Source: an uncultured Kiritimatiellota bacterium
Lineage (GTDB): Bacteria > Verrucomicrobiota > Kiritimatiellia > RFP12 > DVOR01
Assembly (NCBI GenBank): GCA_944389565.1
Contig: CALXMV010000016.1
Location: 1 to 53,348 of the forward strand
Length of the DNA stretch: 53,348 nt
Direction: 5' to 3'
Shown: piece after piece, positions 27,784 through 35,010 of the stretch
Position numbering within the stretch: the first letter of the stretch is position 1
How the letters are laid out: each line of letters begins with the position of its first letter
The notes under the pieces: model-generated
Database searches by the model: none
What the model was told of the DNA's origin: nothing
The model's input: only the letters and a program-made list of their open reading frames with translations
Program-made: the position numbers and the translations under genes

Positions 27784-29429
27784 TCACCAGGGGCGGAGGG
27801 CGGGGGGTTGCCAGGAGGCGAAGGGGGGGAGGGAGGGGTCGAGGGCGGCGGTGTCGGGTTCGGGGCCCCAGGCGGCGGAGAGGTGGCGGAGGGGGACGTT
27901 GGGGAGGGCGACGGGGCAGGAGGTGATGCCGGATTGGGAGCCGTCGGTGTTGAGGCCGTAGCGGAGGGTGACGGTCTGGAGGTCGTCGAGGGTTTGGCCG
28001 TCGGTGGCCTGGAAGAGGCCGGCGAGGGGGATGCGGAAGCAGTGGAGGCCGTTTCCCATCCAGGTGGCGTCGATGGGCTCGGGGGCGCCTCCGAGGGGTT
28101 TGAGGGCGGCGGGGGAGGCGTCGCCGATGCCGAAGGCGTAGTAGGCGACGGTGGCGAGGGCGTAGGCGTCGCGGGCGATTTTGTTCCCGAGGCCGGTGGA
28201 GAGGGTGACGACGAGGGTGGCGGCGTCGAGGTTGGCTCCTTCGTGGAAGTGGAGCCAGTAAGGGATGGGCTGCGGGTTTTGGGGTGTGAGGAAGCGGTTC
28301 CCGGCGGGGTCGGCGGGGGCGTGGGCGCCGGCCCAGGGCGGGTCGGGGACGGTGGGGGTGAGGGTGCCGACGCGCGCGGCGAGGCGGGTGAACCAGCCGG
28401 CGGGGTCGACGGGCCAGGTTTTGGTGGCGGCGGAGGCGGTGTCGCGGAAGTTGTGGGGGGCGTTGGCGTCGGTGTCGGCCTTGGCGTAGACGACGTTTCC
28501 CTCGTCGTCGCGGTAGAGGCCGGGGCGCCAGGGGCCGGTGTCGTTGTCGGGGAGGGGGCAGAGGGGGTTGTCGTCGGTCCAGCCGGGGATGTTTTGGCGG
28601 AGCCATCGGTTGACGTCGGCGGGGGGGGGACGCGGGTGTTTTCGTCGGTGGCGGGGACGGCGTTTGGGTGGGGCTGGCCGTCGAGGAGGGAGACGTAGGT
28701 GTCGAGGAGCGTGGCGGCGACGCCCCAGGCGTCGGATTGGGCGAGGGCGCCGGCGGCGTACCAGTCGGTGTAGTAGCCGGCGTTGGGGCCGGGGAGGATG
28801 GGGAGGCCTTGTGCGTCGACGGCGCCGGGGGCGACCCAGGGGGTGGCCTCGGAGGACCAGACGCAGGCGGGGTCGGCCGTGCCGTCGGGGCGGAGGGTGG
28901 TGTCCTTGTCGGCGAAGCGGCCGAGGGCGGCGACGCCGGAGACGGAGGCGTCGGAGAACTCCCAGATGGCGGAGGCGGCCATGGGGAGGAGGGGCCCGGG
29001 GAGGACGTCGGCGTTGAACCAGATCCTGCCGACGTGGAGGAGGAGGCGCCCGGCGGCGTCGCAGACGGGCTTGCCGCCGGGGGCGCGGTGGAGGGCGACG
29101 CGTGGGGCGAAGGCGGGCGCGCAGGCGTTGACGTAGGCGGCGCAGCGCGCGGCGATCTCGGCCTGCCCCTCGGGCCCGACGCCGTGTTTCGCGCACCAGT
29201 CGGCGAGGGAGAGGGGGCGGCCGTCGGTGTCGGTCTCGTTAGCCACGAAGAGGGCGCCGTTGTCGACGAAGACGGGGATGCCGGCCTGGGCGAGCGCGGC
29301 GAGGGCCTCGGCGGAGGTGGGCGGGGTCCAGGCCTGGCCGGGGGTGAGCTTTTCGGCGGCGGCCTGCGGGGCGAGGGGCTCGCAGGAGCCGGAGCCGTCG
29401 ATTCGGATGCGGATGGGGTTGGCGCTCAT
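27784..29429 (-). pseudogene. Distal phage tail/fibre-type protein, frameshifted at a poly-C tract
   Basis: The frame from MSANPIRIRI runs about 270 codons with ordinary composition, then turns into Pro/Thr/Ser nonsense at a run of nine C on the coding strand (plus-strand G run 28621-28629). Sensible coding resumes one frame over (ADVNRWLRQN...) and continues to a natural stop. Ten or seven C would restore one protein of about 547 aa. No domain recognised; as the last late gene it is probably a receptor-binding or tail-tip protein. ATG overlaps the previous stop. Could be a phase switch, a true mutation or a sequence error. Confidence 0.6.
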
Positions 29430-30466
29430 TGGGCGTCCTGATAGGTGTTTCGGTCGTTGGCGTCCTCGACGAAGGTCTCGAGGTAGGTCTCGGTCTCGCC
29501 GGCGGCGGGGTCGCGGTCGGACCAGAAGCGGAAGGAGCCCTTTCGGCCGGTGAGGGCGCCGGAGCCGGTCTCGTCGGCGGGGGGCGTGTAGGTGAGGCCG
29601 ACGGTGACGTCGGCCTCGCGTTTGGCGAGCCAGAGGGCGGGGGCCTGCGCGGCGGGGAGGGGTGCGGGGAGGGCGGCGATGTCGTCGCCGACGCGCAGGA
29701 GGACGGTCCGCTCGGGGAAGGATTCGATGGGCGGGCGCTTGGCGCCGTCGGCGTCGGCGTCGGGGGTGAAGGCCCATTGGGCGTCGGCCGGGCGCCAGGC
29801 CCAGCTACCGAGGCGGCGGACCCAGCGGGCGCCGGAGGCGTCCTCCTCGCGGGTGAGGGGGCCGGGCTGCGGGGTTTGCGCGGCGCCCCGGAGGGCGTCG
29901 CCGACCTGCCGCTGGGTGAGCTTGGCGGGGGAGCCGTCGGCGGGGAGGTCGAGGTCGGCGACGCGCAGGAGGACGGGGAGCGTCTCGGCGGCGGGGTCGC
30001 CGTATTTGAGCAGGAGCCCGGCGGACTGGCCGGTGTCGGGGGTTTCGCCGGCGTTCTCGGCGACGTAGAGGGAGCCGGTCTTTTCGGCGGGGTCGACGAC
30101 CCATCCCCCGCCGTCGGGGTTTGTGGCGACGGGTTCGACGGGGGTGAGCGCGGCCTCGGCGAGGGCGCCGGCGGCGTCGGTCTGCCAGAGGGAGCCCGGG
30201 GCGACGGCGAGGACCCAGCGGGCGCCGTCGCCGTCGTCGCGGTAGGCGGCGGTGGTCTGCCAGCGGTGGCGGAAGGGGGCGGCGGCGGCGACGGTCTGGG
30301 CGTCGGTTTGGGGCGCGGCGTCGATGATGGTGCCGGCGGGGGTCTGGCGGAGGCGGACGCCGACCCCGGCGAGGGGGCGGATCTGGAGGAGGGCGTCGAC
30401 GAGGGCGTTCCAGAGGTCGGCGGTGAGGGTTTGGCCGCGGATGGCGCGCGGGGGGATGGGGCTCAT
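29426..30466 (-). CDS. Phage structural protein of unknown function
   Basis: 346 aa. It opens MSPIPPRAIRGQTLTADLWNALV, a beginning common in phage tail-associated proteins that precede fibres. The remainder is beta-rich with short repeats (VLLRVADLDLPAD, VLLRVGDDIAALP). No Shine-Dalgarno sequence precedes the ATG; instead 7-bp repeats (ATTTACC) end 7 nt upstream. Its stop overlaps the start of the next gene. Probably a baseplate or fibre-attachment component, by position only. Confidence 0.6.
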   Translation of the reverse strand: MSPIPPRAIRGQTLTADLWNALVDALLQIRPLAGVGVRLRQTPAGTIIDAAPQTDAQTVAAAAPFRHRWQTTAAYRDDGDGARWVLAVAPGSLWQTDAAGALAEAALTPVEPVATNPDGGGWVVDPAEKTGSLYVAENAGETPDTGQSAGLLLKYGDPAAETLPVLLRVADLDLPADGSPAKLTQRQVGDALRGAAQTPQPGPLTREEDASGARWVRRLGSWAWRPADAQWAFTPDADADGAKRPPIESFPERTVLLRVGDDIAALPAPLPAAQAPALWLAKREADVTVGLTYTPPADETGSGALTGRKGSFRFWSDRDPAAGETETYLETFVEDANDRNTYQDAQ

Positions 30467-30470
30467 TGTG

Positions 30471-30515
30471 GGTAAATGGTAAATGGTAAGTGGTAAATGG
30501 CAAGTGGCGAATGGC
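30471..30515. repeat. GGTAAAT heptad array
   Basis: About six imperfect 7-bp units (GGTAAAT, GGTAAGT, GGCAAGT, GGCGAAT) between two late genes. One-sided: no hairpin body or opposed array follows, unlike the elements at 31.5, 34.0 and 42.1 kb. Confidence 0.75.
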
Positions 30516-30520
30516 CTCAG

Positions 30521-30616
30521 AGGTCGGGGGTTTCGGGGAGCTCGGGGACGTCAAGGGAGGTCGGGGGTTTCGGGGAGCTCGGGGACGTCAAGGTCGGGGG
30601 TTTCGGGGAGCTCGAA
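30521..30616. repeat. Three direct repeats of about 33-37 bp at a gene 3' end
   Basis: Copies start at 30521, 30558 and 30591 and share AGGTCGGGGGTTTCGGGGAG followed by CTCGGGGACGTCA. Offsets of 37 and 33 bp differ by 4 bp, which changes frame. The stop codon of the overlapping gene falls in the first copy. Confidence 0.85.
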
Positions 30617-31435
30617 GTCCCCGCCGCTTTCGTCGTCGTCGCCGTCGGGGTTCGTGCCGCCGGGGTAGAGGTCGCCGTCCCACATGTCGGCGCCGGTCCA
30701 GACCTCGACGCGCTGGAAGGAGCCGTCGAGGGCGCCTTGGAGGCGGTCGGCGGTCTTGAGCCACTGCTTGGCCAGGCCGGTGATGAGGGTGTTGAGGGCG
30801 AGGGAGCCGACGATGTCGTCGCCGCCGGTGGGCGCGCAGACGTTGCCGATGTCCTTGCCGAGGCCTTCGAGGGCGGAGAGGTCGTTGACGACGGAGACGC
30901 GGGTGAGGACGGGGGTGTAGAGGGAGAAGGCCTCGACGCCTCGGAAGATCTTCTTGGCGAGTTTGAGGGTGTTTCCGGAGAGCTGCGTGGAGGAGGCCAT
31001 CTCGGTGGATTTGTAGAAGCCGGAATAGGCCTCCCAGGCGCCGTCGAGGGTCTTGAGGCGCTCCCAGGCGGCGAGGTCGGTCATGTTGGGGCGGTCGTCG
31101 GGGTTTTCGGCGTCGGCCTTCCAGTTCCGGATGGGCTTTTGGATCTCGAGGAAGTCGAGGTTCCAGGTCTCGGTCTCCTCGCGCTGGGTGGTGGCGAGCT
31201 CGAGGGTGCCGTAGCCGCCGCTCTGGCGCGTGGCGGTGGCGGCGGCGACGCGGCCGACGGCGCCCTCGACGCGGGTGGGCGCGGCGAAGCCGACGCGGCA
31301 CTGGTCGGCGAGCGCCTCGATTTCCTCCCAGGGGCCGCGGAGGACGAGGGTGGCGGTCTTGAGGCCGGGCTGCTTGGCGAGGGACTTGGCGGGCTGCTCG
31401 GTGAGCTCGAGGTTGGGTTTGATGGGGTCGGCCAT
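30551..31435 (-). CDS. Phage tail-region protein with repeated acidic C-terminus
   Basis: 294 aa. The start at MADPIKPNLE has an AAAGGAA site; an earlier ATG lies inside 7-bp repeats and would add a repeat-encoded peptide. The middle part includes an aromatic-rich segment (GAWEAYSGFYK). The C-terminus is Asp/Gly-rich and ends in a repeated ELPETPDL, encoded by the direct repeats at 30.5 kb. It lies between the tape measure and the distal tail genes, so a tail-tip or baseplate role is possible. No family recognised. Confidence 0.6.
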   Translation of the reverse strand: MADPIKPNLELTEQPAKSLAKQPGLKTATLVLRGPWEEIEALADQCRVGFAAPTRVEGAVGRVAAATATRQSGGYGTLELATTQREETETWNLDFLEIQKPIRNWKADAENPDDRPNMTDLAAWERLKTLDGAWEAYSGFYKSTEMASSTQLSGNTLKLAKKIFRGVEAFSLYTPVLTRVSVVNDLSALEGLGKDIGNVCAPTGGDDIVGSLALNTLITGLAKQWLKTADRLQGALDGSFQRVEVWTGADMWDGDLYPGGTNPDGDDDESGGDFELPETPDLDVPELPETPDLP

Positions 31436-31447
31436 GGGGTTCCTTTT

Positions 31448-31610
31448 GGTAAATGGTAATTGGTAAATGGTAAGTGGCACGCGCTAGGCGCGCGACGGGC
31501 TGGCCTGCGCGCCCGATAGGTCAGGCACCTATCCAAAACGGTCTTTCACGTCTTCACCCGTCGCCCCGCAGGGGCGGAACCATTTACCACTTACCATTTG
31601 CCATTTACCT
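31448..31610. repeat. Heptad-bracketed hairpin element, copy 1 (inverted orientation)
   Basis: GGTAAAT-type heptads (31448-31476), a body of about 105 bp, then opposed ATTTACC-type heptads (31580-31609). The body starts GGCACGCGCTAGGCGCGCGA, has CGATAGGTCA and AAAACGGT, and ends in the hairpin GCCCC-GCA-GGGGC. It matches the complement of the bodies at 34.0 and 42.1 kb, so this copy is flipped. It fills the space between tape measure and next gene. Confidence 0.85.
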
Positions 31611-31620
31611 TTCGCCCTGA

Positions 31621-32622
31621 TCATCCGAAGGTGGCGTGTGGGGCGAAGCCGGAGGCGGCGTCGATGCCCTTTGCGGAGGCGGGGTCGAGCCCGGCGCGGG
31701 TCCGCCAGGCTTGGAAGAAGTCGCGCAGGGTGGCGAGGAGGTCGCGGTTGACGTCGGCGACGTCGACGGAGGGGCCGACGGAGCCGCCGATTTTGGCGAG
31801 GGAGTCGGCGACGGAGCCGGGGTCGAGGAGGCCGGGGGGCGGGGTGGCCTCGGTCTGGTCGTAGGCCTGGTCGAGGGCGCCGAGGCGTTGGTACTGGAGG
31901 GCGAGGGCGCCTTCCTTGCGGCGGTATTCCTCGGTGTCGGTCTCGCCGTTGTCGGCGGCGGTCTTGAGCCATTTTTCGAGGTTGGCGATGGCGAGCTCGC
32001 CGGGGCCGTTCTTGATGGCGTCGGCGCGGTCGGCGATGGCGCCGAGGCGTTCCTCGCGGCCCATGGCGCCGAGGGTGCGCGCGAAGGCCTCGTCCTGGCG
32101 GCGCGCGCCGGTGGCGAGGGCGTAGTCGTGGCCGCGGGCCTTGATGGCCTCGAGGGCGTCGCGCGCGCCTTTGGCGGCGTCGGCCAGGGCGTTGAGGGCG
32201 CCGACGCCCGCGCCGATGGCCGCGCCCACGCCCGCGCCCACGGCGCCACCGAGGGCCGCGCCCGCGGTGGCGCCGGAGAGCGCGCCGCCGCCGACGTTGG
32301 CGAGCCAATTGGCCTGGCGCTGGCGGCCGGGGGTGGAGGCGAGGGCGTTCACGCCGAGGCCGAGGAGCTGCTGGGCGCCCCAGCCGAGGGCGAAGGCGGC
32401 GAGGGGGCCGGCGAGGGACTTGCCGCCCGCGGGGCTTGCGGCGGGGGCGGCGGGGCCGAGGCCGGGCGTGGCGGCGGCCGCGGGTGCGCCGCCGGGGGCC
32501 TGCGGGGCGGCCGCGGGGGCGTTGCCGGGGGTCTGCGGGGCGGTTGCGGGGGCGGCGTCGGGGGCCTTCGGGGCGGCGGAGGCGTCGCCCACGACGCGGA
32601 GGGTGATGGTGCTGTCAGCCAT
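31621..32622 (-). CDS. Short tape measure protein
   Basis: 333 aa, beginning MADSTITLRVVGDASAA, a characteristic tape-measure opening. An Ala/Pro/Gly-rich linker (about 15-65) precedes a hydrophobic Gly/Ala segment (about 90-150) and then a helical region. Its start overlaps the end of the GT chaperone extension, the classic G-GT-tape measure order. At 333 aa it is much shorter than usual (700-1500 aa), predicting a very short tail or a division of the function. Confidence 0.65.
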   Translation of the reverse strand: MADSTITLRVVGDASAAPKAPDAAPATAPQTPGNAPAAAPQAPGGAPAAAATPGLGPAAPAASPAGGKSLAGPLAAFALGWGAQQLLGLGVNALASTPGRQRQANWLANVGGGALSGATAGAALGGAVGAGVGAAIGAGVGALNALADAAKGARDALEAIKARGHDYALATGARRQDEAFARTLGAMGREERLGAIADRADAIKNGPGELAIANLEKWLKTAADNGETDTEEYRRKEGALALQYQRLGALDQAYDQTEATPPPGLLDPGSVADSLAKIGGSVGPSVDVADVNRDLLATLRDFFQAWRTRAGLDPASAKGIDAASGFAPHATFG

Positions 32623-32776
32623 GATGTCGCAGCCTTTCCATGAGTTCCATCTCCAGGAGGGTGAAGCCCTTGCCGCCGGCGACGGCGCCCTTCCATTGGC
32701 GGAAGAGGAGGGCGAGCTGGGCGCACGGGATGCCGTGGAGGAGGCGTCGCGGCTCCCAGTGGTAGGTGCGCGCGGC
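32615..32776 (-). pseudogene. GT tail-chaperone extension, interrupted by TGA
   Basis: In the -1 frame relative to the upstream chaperone, translation past A-AAA-AAA gives SLAGNGWMTALVE, a TGA (32777-32779), then AARTYHWEPRRLLHGIPC and on to a stop inside the tape measure start. The Tyr-His-Trp plus leucine pattern is typical of the T domain of G/GT tail chaperones. The TGA splits its first helix. If suppressed or corrected, a GT fusion of about 170 aa results. Confidence 0.5.
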
Positions 32777-32793
32777 TCACTCCACGAGGGCGG

Positions 32794-33159
32794 TCATCCA
32801 GCCGTTGCCGGCGAGGCTTTTTTTGGCTCGCCGCCCTCGGGGCCGGGGAGGAGGGCGTAGAAGGCGGCGAGGGCCTCGAGGGCGGCGCGCCAGCGCTCCC
32901 GGAAGTCGGCGGGGGTGAGGGTGTCGGCCCAGGCGAAGGCGTCCTGCTCGAGGGTTTTGAGGTGCCTGGCGCCCTGGGCGGAGGGGAGGGAGAGGAGGAA
33001 GAGGCCGGGGATGGCGTCGGCGGCGTCGGCGGCGCCGGTGAGGAGGGGGCTCCTGATCTTCTCGAGGAGGGCCACCTGGCCGAGGGTGAGGGGCGCGGGG
33101 TCGGCGAGGGCGTCGAGGGCGGCCTGCGGGTTGCCGAGGGGGGTGGGGTCGGATTCCAT
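32794..33159 (-). CDS. Tail assembly chaperone G
   Basis: 121 aa, mostly helical, acidic in the middle, placed just upstream of the tape measure. Near its 3' end the coding strand reads CCA-AAA-AAA-G, a perfect X-XXY-YYZ slippery heptamer (32817-32823), the position used by lambda-like G/GT genes for programmed -1 frameshifting. Good AAAGGAA site. The unshifted product ends PKKASPATAG. Assigned from position and the slip site, as these proteins share little sequence. Confidence 0.65.
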   Translation of the reverse strand: MESDPTPLGNPQAALDALADPAPLTLGQVALLEKIRSPLLTGAADAADAIPGLFLLSLPSAQGARHLKTLEQDAFAWADTLTPADFRERWRAALEALAAFYALLPGPEGGEPKKASPATAG

Positions 33160-33174
33160 GGCGGGTTCCTTTCG

Positions 33175-33533
33175 TCAGACTCCGGCGTCGGGCCAGTTCT
33201 CGTAGGCCTCGAGGGTGAGGGCGAGTTTGCGGAAGTCGCGGTTGCTCTCGATCTCGCGGCAGGAGAGGACGGCGAAGGCCGTGCCGCCGACGGTGAGCGT
33301 GGCGTCGGGCTCGGGGGGCTCGGCGGCGGCGGGGGCCAGGAGGGTGGCGGTGACGGTGCGCTTGACGTCGTAGTCCTGGCGGTGGACGACGGCGCCGTTC
33401 TGGTCCTGGCAGTAGGCCACCTGGGGCTCGGTGGCGCACTCCCAGTCGGTGATGATGCAGCCCTCGTAGGGGGAGCCGAGGCTCTTCTGGACGCCCCATC
33501 CGGGAGGGTCGGGTTGGCGGGGTTGGTGGGCAT
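33175..33533 (-). pseudogene. Small phage tail protein with a 5' frameshift
   Basis: An ATG with AAAGGAAAGACCC opens MPTNPANPTLPDG, but the well-formed coding frame (GWGVQKSLGS... DFRKLALTLEAYENW, about 108 codons) is one frame over. The shift maps to a CTCCC run at about 33502-33505; one more C would fuse them into a protein near 119 aa. No alternative start exists in the main frame close by. Position between tail terminator-like and chaperone genes suggests a tail tube or similar tail protein. Confidence 0.5.
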
Positions 33534-33547
33534 GGGTCTTTCCTTTC

Positions 33548-33952
33548 TTAGCGGGTGACGATGCAGTCGAAGGCGGCGCGGGCCTCGAAGAGGTCGCCGT
33601 CGGCGGCGTGCTCGACGGTGCGGAGCATGAGGTTGGGGCCGTCGAGGGCGAGGGCGGCGTGCCAGATGGCGTCGAGGGCGGTGGCGGCCTCGGCGCGGCA
33701 GCGGTTGAGGGTGGGGTTCTCGAGGGCGAGGAGCTCGAGGGTGACGTTGAGGGCGGGGCGGTTGTTCTCGGCGCGGGGGGCGCGGAGGATGAGGGCGCAC
33801 CCGGTGGCGGAGAGGACGGCGCGCTCGACCTCGGCGAGGATGTCGAGCCGGTTCTCGACGAGGATGGGCACGCCGTGCGCGGCATACCAGGGGTCTTGCC
33901 CGAGGGTGTCCCTGAGCCAGGCGAGGAGGGTGTGGATGGGGGTCTCTTCCAT
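33548..33952 (-). CDS. Phage tail terminator-like protein
   Basis: 134 aa, starts MEETPIHTLLAWLRDTLG. Size, position (after the virion-morphogenesis-like gene and before tail protein and chaperone) and the alternating helix/strand pattern fit a tail terminator or head-tail joining protein. No Shine-Dalgarno; the start is preceded by AT-rich heptads. Family assignment by context only. Confidence 0.5.
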   Translation of the reverse strand: MEETPIHTLLAWLRDTLGQDPWYAAHGVPILVENRLDILAEVERAVLSATGCALILRAPRAENNRPALNVTLELLALENPTLNRCRAEAATALDAIWHAALALDGPNLMLRTVEHAADGDLFEARAAFDCIVTR

Positions 33953-33954
33953 GA

Positions 33955-34134
33955 TGGTAATTGGCAATTGGTAAATGGTAAATGGTAAATGGTAAATGGT
34001 TACGCCCCTACGGGGCGACAGACGACTGGAAGGGTGGCTTCGCGGGCGAAGGGCCCTGACCTGTCGGGTTCGTCGGCCGAACCGTCGCGCGCCTGCGCGC
34101 GTGCCATTTACCACTTACCATTTACTATTTACCT
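33955..34134. repeat. Heptad-bracketed hairpin element, copy 2
   Basis: Five or more GGTAAAT heptads (33955-34000), body of about 105 bp, then opposed ATTTACC heptads (34104-34134). The body opens with CGCCCC-TAC-GGGGCG and closes with CGTCGCGCGCCTGCGCGCG, and carries CCTGTCGGGTTCGT. It is in the orientation opposite to copy 1. It occupies the whole space between two late genes. Confidence 0.85.
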
Positions 34135-34138
34135 TTCT

Positions 34139-34744
34139 TCATTGGGCGGCGGCGCGGGCCTCGGCGTCGAGGGCGTTGAGGGCGGCGCGGGCGAGGGTGT
34201 CGTCGATGGTCTTGGCGTCGGGCAGGAGCGTGGGGTCGCGCTTCTGGAAGACGGCGCCGGAGAGGGCGTAGAGGATGTCCCAGGCCTTGTCCTGACCCTT
34301 GCGGCCCTTGCGGGCGGCGACGAGGAGGCGCGTGCCCTTGGGGCGGAAGATGCGCCGGCCGAGCTCCTGCTCGGCCTCGCGGGGGCGCAGGCCGTAGGAG
34401 AGGGCGCTCAGGGGGATGGCCAGGGCGCGGGCGAGGCGGGGGCGGATGGTGACGTCGCGCACGGCGCGCGCGATGCCCGGGTGCGTCACGCTCACCTCGG
34501 CGTCGCCCTGCCCCAGGCGCAGGCGCACGGCCTTCTCGGCGTCCTCCCAGAAGCCGGTGGGCGTGGCGCCGAGGCGCGCGGCGGTGGCGTGGCGCGTCTC
34601 GGAGACGCGCGCCAGGTGGCGGATGAGCAGCCCGTTGAGGGCGCCTCCGGCGGCCTGGGCCAGCAGCCGGGGGGTGATGCGCTCGGCCCAGCGCCGGTGC
34701 CACCGCGCCAGCCGCTCCGCGGGGATCGTAATTGTCACGCTCAT
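34139..34744 (-). CDS. Phage virion morphogenesis / tail completion protein (Mu G-like)
   Basis: 201 aa, basic, beginning MSVTITIPAERLARWHRRW. Pieces such as RPKGTRLLVAARKGRKG and the central beta segment are reminiscent of phage virion morphogenesis (Mu gpG) or HK97 gp10-like tail-completion proteins. It follows the MuF-like gene as Mu gpG follows gpF. ATG overlaps the stop of the upstream 32-codon gene. Confidence 0.5.
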   Translation of the reverse strand: MSVTITIPAERLARWHRRWAERITPRLLAQAAGGALNGLLIRHLARVSETRHATAARLGATPTGFWEDAEKAVRLRLGQGDAEVSVTHPGIARAVRDVTIRPRLARALAIPLSALSYGLRPREAEQELGRRIFRPKGTRLLVAARKGRKGQDKAWDILYALSGAVFQKRDPTLLPDAKTIDDTLARAALNALDAEARAAAQ

Positions 34745-34839
34745 GCGGCCTCCCCAAAAAGCAGCCGCCAAATCAGCTCAACCAAAAACGCCGCCCCGAA
34801 GATGGCGGAGGCAGCCCAAAGGGTCTCCCCGATTTTCAT
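34741..34839 (-). CDS. 32-aa single-span membrane peptide
   Basis: Short frame with AAAGGA 8 nt before the ATG and a 4-bp overlap into the next gene. The product MKIGETLWAASAIFGAA continues as one hydrophobic helix ending RLLFGEAA. Coupling and ribosome-binding site argue that it is translated. Function unknown; could act in lysis. Confidence 0.55.
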   Translation of the reverse strand: MKIGETLWAASAIFGAAFLVELIWRLLFGEAA

Positions 34840-35006
34840 GCTTGCATTCCTTTCCTTTTTATGAGATAGTGAAGGCGTTCCTTAGGGAGGGCCGAAACGG
34901 CGGCGATGCTTTCTGGGGGGCTATCGCGGGGCCGTCCCCGCTTGATACACTTTGGAAGGACGTAGGTGCCTTCCCTACTTGGGCGATCGTTTCGGCGGTC
35001 GCCCAT
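34836..35006 (-). CDS. Doubtful 56-aa ORF after the MuF-like gene
   Basis: ATG 4 nt after the MuF stop, weak AAAAGA site, product basic (MGDRRNDRPSREG...). It fills a 170-bp gap and overlaps the 32-codon gene. If the MuF C-terminus is a toxin this is where an immunity gene would sit, but there is no independent evidence. Confidence 0.25.
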   Translation of the reverse strand: MGDRRNDRPSREGTYVLPKCIKRGRPRDSPPESIAAVSALPKERLHYLIKRKGMQA

Positions 35007-35010
35007 TCTT

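Noticed and set aside
34836..35006. 56-codon ORF as an immunity gene
   Set aside because: Weak ribosome-binding site and no motif; kept only as a low-confidence feature.
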